A stretch of 64,000 bases of DNA from DASUPK01 sp963774305 (GTDB lineage: Bacteria > Actinomycetota > Thermoleophilia > Solirubrobacterales > 70-9): the NCBI GenBank assembly GCA_963774305.1, contig CAVZEM010000009.1:62001-126000 (forward strand), given 5' to 3'. Position 1 is the stretch's first letter, and the number at the start of each line of letters is the position of its first letter. Made by a program: the position numbers and the translations under genes. Positions 7,505 to 15,946 of this stretch are shown piece after piece. The notes beneath the pieces are model-generated. The model was not told the DNA's origin. It saw only the letters and a program-made list of their open reading frames with translations, and did not search any database.

Positions 7505-8583
7505 GCGGCTTCGCGCATCGCCTCGACCTCGCGCGCCTGCGCGAGGCGGCTGAGGCCGCGCTCCTCGAGCTCCTTGACCTCGCTCGGCTTCAGCTCGAGC
7601 CGGCGGGCGGCCTCCCGCAGAGGTGTGGGCTCGTCGCCGTTGATCCCGTAGCGGAGCTGGACGACCTTGCGCTCCTCGTCGGGAAGCTCGTCGACGGCGC
7701 GCCGCAGCGTCTGGTCGCGGAGGCTGACCGCCACCTCCTCTGAGGGGCCGCTGCGTTCGTCCCGGATGAACTCGCCGAGCGACGACGCGTCCTCGTCGCC
7801 GACTGGGCGGTCGAGGCTCGTGACCACCCGGGTCAGGTCGCGGATCTCCTCGACCTGCGCGGGCTCGATCTCGGCCTCCTTGGCGATCTCCTCGGTGGTG
7901 GGATCCCGCCCGAGCTTGGTCGCCAGCTCGCGCTCGGTCCGCATCACCTTGCGCTCGCGCTGGGCCACCTGGTTCGGGACCCGGATGGTTCGCTCCTTCG
8001 ACTCCAGCGCCCGCTGGATCGCCTGCCGGATCCAGAAGGTCGCGTAGGTCGAGAACTTGTAGCCCTTGCGCCAATCGAACTTCTCCGAGGCTCGGATCAG
8101 ACCGAGGATGCCCTCCTGAATCAAATCCAGCAGGTTGAGGTCCTGGCGCATGTAGCGGCGCGCGTTCGAGACGACCAGCCTCAGGTTGGAGTTGATCAGG
8201 CGCTCCTTGGCCTGGAGGTCGCCACGCTCGATCGCCTGCGCGAGCTCGATCTCCTCCTCCTTGCTGAGCAGCGGGTACTTGCGCATCTCGTTGAAGAAGA
8301 GCTGGAGGGCATCGGTGGTCTGCTCGGCGAGCTCGCCGTTGCGGTAGCCCGCCTGCTCGGCCTCCTGCTTGCCGCAGTCGTCCTCGATCGAGAGCCCGGC
8401 GGCCTCGATGCGCTCGTGTATCTGCTGTTCCTCCTCGTCGGAGAGGTTCATCTCCTGGACCAACGAATCAACCTCCGAGAGGTCGACGCACTCCGCCGGG
8501 CGGCCGCCCTCGATCAGGGCGGCAACGCGTTCCTCGACGCCTGGGTCGAGCTCCACTGCGGTCGGGTTCATTTCCTCAGCCAT
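7501..8583 (-). CDS. RNA polymerase sigma-70 family factor, SigA/group 2 type
   Basis: 360 residues. Region 1.2 (DALQLFFNEMRKYPLLSKEEE), regions 2.1-2.4 (NLRLVVSNARRYM through KFSTYATFWIRQAIQRAL), region 3 and region 4 (DELPDEERKVVQLRYGING) are present in order. The N-terminal ~80 residues are acidic and resemble a short region 1.1. Region 4.2 is divergent: LREAARRLELKPSEVKELEE replaces the usual VSRERVRQIEARAL-type helix, so -35 recognition may differ and a group 2 (non-essential principal-like) factor is more likely than the housekeeping one. TATAGA lies 9 bases before the ATG. The TAG stop is in repeat copy B. Confidence 0.88.
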   Translation of the reverse strand: MAEEMNPTAVELDPGVEERVAALIEGGRPAECVDLSEVDSLVQEMNLSDEEEQQIHERIEAAGLSIEDDCGKQEAEQAGYRNGELAEQTTDALQLFFNEMRKYPLLSKEEEIELAQAIERGDLQAKERLINSNLRLVVSNARRYMRQDLNLLDLIQEGILGLIRASEKFDWRKGYKFSTYATFWIRQAIQRALESKERTIRVPNQVAQRERKVMRTERELATKLGRDPTTEEIAKEAEIEPAQVEEIRDLTRVVTSLDRPVGDEDASSLGEFIRDERSGPSEEVAVSLRDQTLRRAVDELPDEERKVVQLRYGINGDEPTPLREAARRLELKPSEVKELEERGLSRLAQAREVEAMREAA

Positions 8584-8715
8584 GGTTGCCCTCTATACAG
8601 GGTCCCAAACCGCGACCCCGGCCGCGCTGTAGGCGACGATGTCCCTTCGATAATGTGGCGGCCGTCCGGTCGAGGGGGACGCGGACCGAAAGGTATTGAC
8701 CGGCATGGAGGTCCG

Positions 8716-10899
8716 TTGAGAGGTCTGGCATCGATAGTCGCGGGTCGACGCACGAAGTGGCTGATCCTCGTCGTCTGGATCATCGCCGCGGTCGTGATGT
8801 CGCCGCTGGGGTCGAAGCTCTCGGACGTCACCACCGACGACACCGAGTCGTTCCTCCCCTCGAACGCCGAATCGACCGAGGTCGTCAGGACGCTCGACAA
8901 TCAGTTCCCGGCGAAGGAGACGGCGCTCGCCCTGGTCGTCTACCAGAACAAGGACGGCCTGACGCCGGCTGACTTCGCGAAGATCCGATCCGACGCGGAG
9001 AAGATCAAGGCCGAGCCGGCCAGGATCCCACTGATCAGGAGCCAGCCGCCCGTGCTCCCGGACCCCGCCGGTCCCACCTCGAAGCTCGTCTCGTCGAACC
9101 GCCAGGTCGCATACGCGGTCTACACGTTCCCCACGGACTTCGACCACGAGTCCGACTGGGGCAAGGCGATGCGCGACATCACCGACTCCGACACCGGCGA
9201 CCTGAACGTCTACGTCACCGGTGACGTGGGGTTCAACACGGACGCCGACGAGGTCTTCAGCAACATCGACACGAAGCTGCTGCTGGCGACGACCATCCTG
9301 GTCCTCGTCCTGCTCGGGGCGATCTACCGCTCCGTTCTCGTGGCGATCTCCCCGCTGATCGTCGTCTTCGTCGCCTACCAGTTCGCGACCGGCCTGATCT
9401 ACCTGTTCGCCAAGTCAGGGGCCACCGTCTCCTCCAACAGTACGGGGATCATCGTCGTTCTGATGTTCGGGGTGGGGACCGACTATTGCCTCTTATTGGT
9501 CTCCAGATACAGAGAGGAGCTTCGCCGCCTCGAGGACAAGCACGACGCGATGCAACGCGCGGTCCGGAGGGCGGGCCCGGCGATCCTCGCGAGTGGATTG
9601 ACGGTGACGTTGGCGATGCTCGTCCTCGCCCTCGCCGAGTCGGGCAACACCAAGTCGCTCGGGCCGGTTGCGGCGATCGGAGTGTTCTGCTCGATGATCG
9701 CGGGGCTCACCCTGCTGCCGACGCTGCTGACGATCTTCGGCCGGAGGGGCTTCTGGCCCAGGCGCAGCATCGTGGAGTACGACCCGGAGCATGCGGAGAG
9801 GGCGCACACGGGCCTATGGCGGCGCTTCGGGGACCGCGTTCTGCACCGGCCCGGTCCGGCCCTGGCGGTCACCGCGGGAGTCTTCCTGCTGGGCTCGCTG
9901 GGTCTGATCGCCTACAAGGTCGATTACTCCAGCACGACCTTCTTCAAGAAGTCCGTGGAGAGCGTGGAGGGCTTCAAGGTGCTGAGCGAGGACTTCCCGG
10001 CCGGGACGTTGTCGCCGACGACGGTCCTCGTCGAGCAGCAGGGCGGGCCTGTTACTCCGGATGACATAACCCTCGCGGCGAGCAAGCTGCGGACCGTCAA
10101 GGGAGTGGCCGCCGTCGTGCCGACCCGGCAGCTCTCGAACGACAAGCGGATCGCGGTCGTCGACGTGATCCTGAAGGGCGACCCGAACGACGTCTCGGCG
10201 CTCGACCTCGTCCCCAAGATGCGAGACGCGGTGGCTGAGCTGAAACCGGGGGTGACTGCGCTCGTCGGCGGCGGGACCGCCATCAACTACGACTACAACC
10301 AGGCGACCGAGAGAGACCTGAAGCTGATCGTGCCGCTGGCGCTGCTCGTGATGGCGATCATCCTCGGGATACTGCTGCAGGCGATCGTCGCGCCACTGGT
10401 CCTGCTGGCCAGCGTGGTCCTCTCCTTCGCCTGCACGCTCGGGATTTCGATCCTCTTCATCCGGTTCGTCGTCGGCGACGCGGGCTTCGACGCGTCGATT
10501 CCGACCTTCGCCTTCATCTTCCTGGTGGCGCTCGGGATCGACTACACGATCTTCCTGATGGCCCGGGTGCGCGAGGAGGCGCGCAAGTACGGCACGCGCG
10601 AGGGCATGCTGCGCGCGATCGCGGCCACGGGGCCGGTGATCACCAGCGCCGGGGTCATCCTCGCCGGGACCTTCTCGGTGCTGATGACCCTGCCGGTGAC
10701 GTTCACCTTCGATCTCGGCTTCATGGTGGCGCTGGGCATCCTGCTCGACACCTTCATCGTCCGGACGATCATGGTCCCGGCGGCCGTCGAGCTGATCGGC
10801 GACAAGATCTGGTGGCCGTCAACAGCCGCCGGCGGTGGCCGCGTGCTGCATGAGGACACGGGCGAGCAGCCACTGCCCGAGCCCTCCGAGGCCGGCTAG
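8716..10899 (+). CDS. MMPL/RND family transporter
   Basis: About 727 residues from a TTG at 8716, chosen because GGAGGT (8707-8712) lies just before it and the first membrane helix (LILVVWIIAAVVM) follows at once, as in MMPL proteins. The long in-frame extension upstream is antisense to the sigma gene. Two repeats of a large extracytoplasmic domain plus a bundle of about six helices are seen, with the GVGTDYCLLLVSRYREEL and ALGIDYTIFLMARVREE segments that carry the proton-relay Asp-Tyr pairs. The family exports lipids or siderophores. It shares a CTAG with the stop of the convergent crotonase gene. Confidence 0.9.
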   Translation: MRGLASIVAGRRTKWLILVVWIIAAVVMSPLGSKLSDVTTDDTESFLPSNAESTEVVRTLDNQFPAKETALALVVYQNKDGLTPADFAKIRSDAEKIKAEPARIPLIRSQPPVLPDPAGPTSKLVSSNRQVAYAVYTFPTDFDHESDWGKAMRDITDSDTGDLNVYVTGDVGFNTDADEVFSNIDTKLLLATTILVLVLLGAIYRSVLVAISPLIVVFVAYQFATGLIYLFAKSGATVSSNSTGIIVVLMFGVGTDYCLLLVSRYREELRRLEDKHDAMQRAVRRAGPAILASGLTVTLAMLVLALAESGNTKSLGPVAAIGVFCSMIAGLTLLPTLLTIFGRRGFWPRRSIVEYDPEHAERAHTGLWRRFGDRVLHRPGPALAVTAGVFLLGSLGLIAYKVDYSSTTFFKKSVESVEGFKVLSEDFPAGTLSPTTVLVEQQGGPVTPDDITLAASKLRTVKGVAAVVPTRQLSNDKRIAVVDVILKGDPNDVSALDLVPKMRDAVAELKPGVTALVGGGTAINYDYNQATERDLKLIVPLALLVMAIILGILLQAIVAPLVLLASVVLSFACTLGISILFIRFVVGDAGFDASIPTFAFIFLVALGIDYTIFLMARVREEARKYGTREGMLRAIAATGPVITSAGVILAGTFSVLMTLPVTFTFDLGFMVALGILLDTFIVRTIMVPAAVELIGDKIWWPSTAAGGGRVLHEDTGEQPLPEPSEAG

Positions 10900-11702
10900 C
10901 GTCCCTTCCAGGCCGGCTTGCGCTTCCCGGCGAAGGCGGCGATCCCCTCGCGGAAGTCCTCGGAGCCGAAGCAGGACTCGCGCAGCTCGATCAGCTCGCG
11001 CTGCTGCTCGGGCGTCAACCGGGCAAATGAGTCGAGGGTGTCGATCGCATGCTTGTTGCCTCGCATCGAAAGCGGGGCGTTTGCCGCGACCTCGGCGGCG
11101 AGCTCGACGGCGGCGCTCTCGAGCTCGGCGTCCTCCACGACCTCGTTGACCAGGCCGAATTGCTCGGCTCGTTCCGCGGGGTAGTTGCGGCCGGTCAGGA
11201 AGAGCTCCTTGGTCCGCGGCACCCCGATCGCGTCGATGAAGCGCTGCAGGCCGGTGTGGCCGTAGATCAGCCCGAGCTTGGCGGGCGGCATGCCGAGCTT
11301 CGCCCCCCGCGCGCAGATGCGCAGATCGCAGGTGAGGGTCAGCTCGAGGCCGCCGCCGAGGGCATGGCCGTTGATTGCGGCGATCACCGGCCAGGGGTGC
11401 GCGGCGATCGCCTCCAGCGCGGCGTGGAACGGATGCGCGACGAGCGCCTCCGCGTCGCGCTCGAAGGTCTCCGACGGAATGGCGGCGATGTCGTAGCCGG
11501 CCGAGAAGGCCTTGCCCGCGCCGGTGATCAGCACGCAGCGAACCTCGATGCCGCGGTCGAGCGTGGGCATCGCCGCGGCGATCCCGTCGAGCAGCTCATG
11601 GTCGAGCGCATTGCGCGAGCCCGGCCGGTTCAGCGTCAGCCGGGCGACCGCCTCCGCGGGCTCGTCCAAGAGGAGCTTGCCCCCGGCGAGTTGCTCGCTC
11701 AT
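10896..11702 (-). CDS. Enoyl-CoA hydratase/isomerase (crotonase) family protein
   Basis: 268 residues. Oxyanion-hole segments FSAGYDIAAI and NGHALGGGLELTL are present. Of the two catalytic glutamates of mitochondrial crotonase, the first (GGGLEL) is kept and the second, normally in a PE motif, is replaced (MPPAKLGL). That favours an isomerase, hydrolase or other crotonase-fold reaction over simple hydration. It acts on an acyl-CoA thioester in the cytoplasm; the substrate is unknown. The gene ends on a CTAG shared with the MMPL gene and starts 10 bases after the biotin carrier gene, so these two are probably one transcript. Confidence 0.85.
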   Translation of the reverse strand: MSEQLAGGKLLLDEPAEAVARLTLNRPGSRNALDHELLDGIAAAMPTLDRGIEVRCVLITGAGKAFSAGYDIAAIPSETFERDAEALVAHPFHAALEAIAAHPWPVIAAINGHALGGGLELTLTCDLRICARGAKLGMPPAKLGLIYGHTGLQRFIDAIGVPRTKELFLTGRNYPAERAEQFGLVNEVVEDAELESAAVELAAEVAANAPLSMRGNKHAIDTLDSFARLTPEQQRELIELRESCFGSEDFREGIAAFAGKRKPAWKGR

Positions 11703-11712
11703 GGCGCTGAGG

Positions 11713-11925
11713 CTATTCGAGGACGACGAGGACGTCGCCCTCGGAGACCGACTGGCCCTCCTCGCAGCGGATCTCGGCGACCTTGCCCGGGTCCTCGGCC
11801 TCGACCGGCATCTCCATCTTCATCGACTCGAGGATGACGACCGTGCCGCCCTCGTCGACCTGGTCGCCGACCTTGACCTCGATCTTCCAGACTGTGCCGG
11901 TGATGTGCGCCTCTACGTCAGCCAC
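11713..11925 (-). CDS. Single-domain biotin carboxyl carrier protein
   Basis: 70 residues from GTG at 11925 (MADVEAHITG), or 74 from an ATG at 11937. It is one biotinyl/lipoyl domain with ESMKMEMPV, the biotinylation motif in which the central Lys carries biotin. The shorter start is preferred because ACTAAT lies about 10 bases before it and the family usually starts there. It would carry CO2 between a biotin carboxylase and a carboxyltransferase; a carboxyltransferase subunit is at 33085-34710, while no biotin carboxylase is in the window. Confidence 0.85.
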   Translation of the reverse strand: MADVEAHITGTVWKIEVKVGDQVDEGGTVVILESMKMEMPVEAEDPGKVAEIRCEEGQSVSEGDVLVVLE

Positions 11926-11946
11926 GCGCCGGGACATTAGTCATCC

Positions 11947-12633
11947 GTGACGCCGGAATCGGCGCGCGTCGTGATCGTGGCCGCGCAGAACGAGGTGGAG
12001 CGGATCGGCGCCGCGCTGGACGCTCTCTCCACGGCGTTTGCCGGATCCCGGCTGATGGTCGCGGACGACGCCTCCACCGACGGGACGCAGGCGGAGGCGA
12101 TGCGCCACGGTGCCTGGCTCGTCAGCCGCCGTCGCCCACATGGCAAGGGAGGGAACGTGACCGCAACGGCCGAGGCCGCCATCGGCGAGTTTCCGGATGA
12201 CGCCACGGTCCTGCTCTGCGATGCGGACCTCGGGGAGAGCGCCGGCGAGCTCGTCCCGCTGGTGAAGGCGGTTGAGGCGGGCCGGTGCGACCTTGCGGTT
12301 GCGAGATTCGCCAATCCGGAGGGCGGAGGTTTCGGATTCACCTTCGGCTACGCGCGGAATGCCGTCGAGCAGCTCTGTGGCGCGCGCTTCGAGGCGCCGC
12401 TCTCCGGCCAGCGGGCGATGCGCGTCGCCACACTGCGCGAGCTGATCCCCTTCGCGGACGGCTGGGGCCTCGAGACCGGCATGACCATCGATGCGGTCAG
12501 GGCCGGCAAGCGCGTCGAGGAGGTCGAGCTGCCGTTGAGCCACCGCGTCAGCGGGCGCACGCCCGCCGGCTTCCTGCATCGCGGCCGCCAGCTCCGCGAC
12601 ATCCGGCGCGCGGTGCGCGCTCGGGCTGGATAG
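11947..12633 (+). CDS. Glycosyltransferase family 2 protein
   Basis: 228 residues from a GTG. It has a GT-A fold start (VVIVAAQNEVERIGAAL), the DDASTDGT loop and a LLCDADLG segment that holds the metal-binding Asp pair. The length is short for GT2, with no membrane anchor and no C-terminal domain. The family transfers a sugar from a nucleotide or dolichyl-phosphate donor; here acceptor and sugar are unknown. It starts 21 bases from the divergent carrier protein gene, so the promoters must overlap. It is followed 11 bases later by glycerol kinase and may be co-transcribed. Confidence 0.8.
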   Translation: MTPESARVVIVAAQNEVERIGAALDALSTAFAGSRLMVADDASTDGTQAEAMRHGAWLVSRRRPHGKGGNVTATAEAAIGEFPDDATVLLCDADLGESAGELVPLVKAVEAGRCDLAVARFANPEGGGFGFTFGYARNAVEQLCGARFEAPLSGQRAMRVATLRELIPFADGWGLETGMTIDAVRAGKRVEEVELPLSHRVSGRTPAGFLHRGRQLRDIRRAVRARAG

Positions 12634-12644
12634 CGTCCCGGCCG

Positions 12645-14099
12645 ATGATCCTGGCCATCGACCAGGGGACCACGGGGACCACCTGCATCGTCTTCGACGA
12701 GCAGGGGCGGCCCCGCGGCCGCTCCTACAGCGAGTTCGAACAGCACTTCCCGAGGCCCGGCTGGGTCGAGCACGACGCCGCGGAGATCTGGGAGGTCACC
12801 CGCCGGGTCGCCGTCGGCGCCCTGGCCGACGCGGCCGTGCAGGCCGCCGACCTGAAGGGGATCGGGATCACCAACCAGCGCGAGACGGTCGTCGCCTGGG
12901 ACCCGCATACGGGCGAGCCGGTCCACCGCGCCCTCGTCTGGCAGGACCGTCGCACCGCGGCGCGCTGCGACCAGCTGCGCGAGCAGGGGAAGGAGGAGCT
13001 GATCCGTGAGCGCACCGGCCTGGTGATCGACCCCTATTTCTCCGGGACCAAGATCGAATGGCTGATCCAGAACGCCGACCTCCCCGACGGCGTGGCCTTC
13101 GGGACGATCGACTCCTGGCTGGTCTTCAAGCTCACCGGCCGCCACCTGATCGACTTTTCGAACGCCTCGAGGACGATGCTGTTCGACATCCGCAGGCTCG
13201 GCTGGGACGAGGAGCTCTGCGACCTCCTCGGCGTCGACCCGAAGTCGCTGCCCGAGCCGGTGCCCTCCTCGGAGATCTACGGAACGACCTCGGTCTTCGG
13301 GGGCGAGGTGCCGGTGGCCGGTATCGCAGGCGATCAGCAGGCAGCGCTCTTCGGGCAGGCCTGCCAGCAGCCCGGCGAGACCAAGAACACCTACGGCACG
13401 GGCAGCTTCGTCCTCCTCAATACGGGAACGGACGCGCCAGAGCCGGGGGAGGGGCTGCTCACCACCGTCGCCTGGGGCCTCGGCGGCGAGGTCGTCTACG
13501 CGCTCGAGGCCGCGGTCTTCGTGACCGGAGCGGCGGTGCAGTGGCTCCGGGACGGCCTCGGGATCATCTCCGATGCCTCCGAGACGGAGGCGCTCGCGGC
13601 CTCGCTCGAGTCGAATGACGACGTCTACTTCGTCCCCGCGCTCACCGGCCTCGGCTCACCCTACTGGGACCCCTATGCCAGAGGGACCGTCGTCGGCCTC
13701 ACGCGGGGCTCCGGCAGGGCGCACCTCGCCCGGGCCGCCCTCGAGGCGATCGCCTACCAGACGGTCGATGCGGTCAGGGCGCAGGAGGCGGCCGCCGGGC
13801 AGAGTGTCCCCTCGCTGAAGGCCGACGGCGGGGCGGTGGCGAACTCGTGGCTGATGCAGTTCCAGGCCGACGTGCTCGGGGTCCCGGTGATCGTGCCGGA
13901 GATCGCCGAGACGACCGCCCTGGGTGCCGCCTATCTGGCCGGGATCGCCACGGGTCTCTGGACGGCCGACCAGGTGTGCGAGATGTGGCGAGAGGCGGCC
14001 ACCTTCGAGCCCGCGATGGCACAGACCGAGCGCGATCAACTGGTGGGCCGCTGGCGGGAGGCCGTCGGACGGGCGCGCGGGTGGGCTGAGACTGAGTAG
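12645..14099 (+). CDS. glpK: Glycerol kinase
   Basis: 484 residues, close to the usual ~500 of GlpK. The FGGY-family start AIDQGTTGTTCIVFD (ATP site), TNQRETVVAWD, and the glycerol-contacting VWQDRRTAARC are all present, with GIAGDQQAALFGQAC and TYGTGSFVLLNTG in the middle. It phosphorylates glycerol to sn-glycerol 3-phosphate in the cytoplasm. The ATG at 12645 starts directly at the conserved N-terminus; the frame is open further upstream only because it shadows the glycosyltransferase gene. A strong terminator follows. The next gene, a PlsC acyltransferase, uses the same metabolite family. Confidence 0.94.
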   Translation: MILAIDQGTTGTTCIVFDEQGRPRGRSYSEFEQHFPRPGWVEHDAAEIWEVTRRVAVGALADAAVQAADLKGIGITNQRETVVAWDPHTGEPVHRALVWQDRRTAARCDQLREQGKEELIRERTGLVIDPYFSGTKIEWLIQNADLPDGVAFGTIDSWLVFKLTGRHLIDFSNASRTMLFDIRRLGWDEELCDLLGVDPKSLPEPVPSSEIYGTTSVFGGEVPVAGIAGDQQAALFGQACQQPGETKNTYGTGSFVLLNTGTDAPEPGEGLLTTVAWGLGGEVVYALEAAVFVTGAAVQWLRDGLGIISDASETEALAASLESNDDVYFVPALTGLGSPYWDPYARGTVVGLTRGSGRAHLARAALEAIAYQTVDAVRAQEAAAGQSVPSLKADGGAVANSWLMQFQADVLGVPVIVPEIAETTALGAAYLAGIATGLWTADQVCEMWREAATFEPAMAQTERDQLVGRWREAVGRARGWAETE

Positions 14100-14154
14100 G
14101 GTTGATCGGAGCGCGTAACCCACGCGTAATCAGCGGGTAGGAATCAGCAGGTGG

Positions 14155-14177
14155 CGCCGTCCTCGACGGCGTTTTTT
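14155..14177 (+). terminator. Intrinsic terminator after glpK
   Basis: CGCCGTC-CTC-GACGGCG forms a perfect 7-base stem with a 3-base loop (14155-14171), followed directly by six T residues (14172-14177). This is the clearest Rho-independent terminator in the window. It lies 12 bases before the PlsC start, so the PlsC gene needs its own promoter or depends on read-through. Confidence 0.88.
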
Positions 14178-14188
14178 GTGACCACAGG

Positions 14189-14992
14189 GTGGAAGAGATG
14201 CCGAAGGTGAATCCCAAGGACATGAAGCCGCAGGTCTACAAGGACCCGCGTCCCGCTGAGATGTTCACGCAGTACCACCGCAGCGCGCGCAGGGGTGTCG
14301 GCTGGATCTACGACTTCGTGCGAGTGATCCTCACGATCCCGGTGATCCTCTTCTATCGGACGCGTGCGATCGGGGTGGAGAACGTCCCCGCCGCCGGACC
14401 GGTGATCCTGGCGCCCAACCACTTCAGCCAGATGGACCACTTCTTCGCCGCCGTCTATCTGCCGCGGAAGGTCCAGTTCATGGCGAAGTCGCAGCTCTTC
14501 AAGAACCCGGCGATCAAGTACATCTTCAAGCACGGCGGCGTCTTCCCCGTGCGGCGCGGGCATCACGACGAAGAGTCGTTCATCACCGCGAACACGGTCC
14601 TCGACCGCGGCGGCACGATGCTGATGTACGCCGAGGGTGGCCGTTCCCGGAGCGGCGACCTGGGCGCGCCCAAGCGCGGGATCGGCAAGATCGCACTCGA
14701 GTCGGGTGTGCCGGTCGTGCCCGTCGCCATCCACGGCTCGGCCCACGTCCGCGGCTGGAAGAGGCTCCAGTTCCCCAAGGTGACCATCCAGTACGGCGAG
14801 CCGGTCACCTTCCCGGTCAACGCGGATCCGGATCGCGACGAGCAGCAGCAGGTCGCCAACCAGATCTTCGACCGCGTTCGCGCGATGTACGTCGACCTCG
14901 AGCAGAATGGCCGCCGCGACGTGCTCAAGCGCCTGCGCGAGGGCCTCCCGGCGACGTCACCCGCCCCGCCTCATGAAACGGGTCGCGCCTAG
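14189..14992 (+). CDS. 1-acyl-sn-glycerol-3-phosphate acyltransferase family protein (PlsC-like)
   Basis: 267 residues. Block I is NHFSQMD with the HX4D catalytic pair (His78, Asp83); block III is EGGRSRSG, a variant of the usual EGTRSR; block IV PVVPVAIHG is clear. One membrane-associated segment (VRVILTIPVILFY) precedes block I. The family moves an acyl chain onto lysophosphatidate at the inner face of the membrane. GTG at 14189 is used; ATG at 14198 is also possible and is preceded by GGAAGAG. Following glpK, it fits glycerolipid synthesis. Confidence 0.88.
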   Translation: MEEMPKVNPKDMKPQVYKDPRPAEMFTQYHRSARRGVGWIYDFVRVILTIPVILFYRTRAIGVENVPAAGPVILAPNHFSQMDHFFAAVYLPRKVQFMAKSQLFKNPAIKYIFKHGGVFPVRRGHHDEESFITANTVLDRGGTMLMYAEGGRSRSGDLGAPKRGIGKIALESGVPVVPVAIHGSAHVRGWKRLQFPKVTIQYGEPVTFPVNADPDRDEQQQVANQIFDRVRAMYVDLEQNGRRDVLKRLREGLPATSPAPPHETGRA

Positions 14993-15012
14993 GCGCGCCC
15001 TCGCATCAACCG

Positions 15013-15921
15013 TTACTCCTCGTAGCGGGGCTCGAGCTTCTCCCAGAACTCCGGGTCGTGTCCCGGGACCATGAGCGCGTACGGATAGGTGCGCCGGTAG
15101 GCCTGCAGCTCCCGGAGGGAGCGCCGCCAGTTGTGCTCGTCGGCCATCATCACCGGCTCCCCCTCGCCGTTGAGCTGCCTCCAGTCGTAGGCCGCGTCCG
15201 CGACCACCACGAAGTCCCGCCGCGGCAGCCGCAGGATCACCGAGGTATGCCCGGCGCTGTGCCCGGGCGTGTAGGCCAGGCGGACCGACCCATCGCCGAA
15301 GAGGTCGAATGTCCGTCCGAAAGGACCGTACGAGTCGACCGACTCCCCGTCGAAGTCGACCGTGGCGTACTCGAACGCGAAGTCGTAGTGGGATGGGTGG
15401 TAGCCGCGGAGCAAAGGCAGACGACCGGTGGTGGCCGCCTCCCACTCGGTTGCGCTGAGCACGAACTGCGCCTCCGGGAAGAGCTCGATCGCCGAGGCGT
15501 GGTCCTCGTGCAGGTGGGTGAGGACCACGACGTCGATGTCGCCCGCCTCGAGACCTCGCTTGCGCAGCTGAGAGACGACGTCCTCGCCCTCGGTGACCTT
15601 GTAGTGGCGCCCGGAGAACCGCCCGAGGTTGTCGCGCGGGTCCCTGGCGATCGAGGGGTGGAGGCCGGCGTCGACCAGGATGTTGCCGGCGCTCGGGTGG
15701 CGCGCCAGGTAAACGGGAACCGGGCGTGATTCCCACTCTTCGGGCTTCGAGCCGATTCCGACGGCGCGCAGCCGCGCGATCGGGCCTCGTCCGCTTCGAT
15801 TGAAGAAGCTGGCCGGCCAGAGAGCCTCGCCCGTGTGGATTGGCTCCACGATCAGCGCCGCCCCCTCGGTGCCGCCGGGCAGCGGTTCCTCCAGCGGAAT
15901 CGGCTCCGCGTTCACGCCCAC
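15013..15921 (-). CDS. Metallo-beta-lactamase fold hydrolase
   Basis: About 302 residues from GTG at 15921. The zinc motif THLHEDHAS (HxHxDH) is present, followed by TPGHSAGH and a later VVVADAAYDW and PGHD, giving the full ligand set of the quorum-quenching lactonase (AiiA-like) and related hydrolase group. The substrate may be a lactone or another ester; no neighbour fixes it. The frame is open to 16014, but that would overlap the divergent SDR gene; a CATAAGCT box just before 15921 supports the shorter form. Confidence 0.82.
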   Translation of the reverse strand: MGVNAEPIPLEEPLPGGTEGAALIVEPIHTGEALWPASFFNRSGRGPIARLRAVGIGSKPEEWESRPVPVYLARHPSAGNILVDAGLHPSIARDPRDNLGRFSGRHYKVTEGEDVVSQLRKRGLEAGDIDVVVLTHLHEDHASAIELFPEAQFVLSATEWEAATTGRLPLLRGYHPSHYDFAFEYATVDFDGESVDSYGPFGRTFDLFGDGSVRLAYTPGHSAGHTSVILRLPRRDFVVVADAAYDWRQLNGEGEPVMMADEHNWRRSLRELQAYRRTYPYALMVPGHDPEFWEKLEPRYEE

Positions 15922-15946
15922 GCGAGTCAGCTTATGCTCACGGCCC
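15922..15946. promoter_or_regulatory. Divergent promoter region
   Basis: Only 25 bases separate the starts of the hydrolase (minus) and the SDR (plus). The centre AGCTTATGCT is a near-palindrome that offers a -10-like hexamer to each strand (TTATGCT and CATAAGCT). Both transcripts would be almost leaderless. Confidence 0.4.

Noticed and set aside
8416..8715. 100-codon N-terminal extension of the first MMPL protein
   Set aside because: It is antisense to the sigma factor gene and lacks any export or MMPL feature; the TTG at 8716 with GGAGGT fits the family start.
12285..12644. N-terminal extension of glycerol kinase
   Set aside because: It overlaps the glycosyltransferase gene in another frame; GlpK similarity starts exactly at the ATG at 12645.
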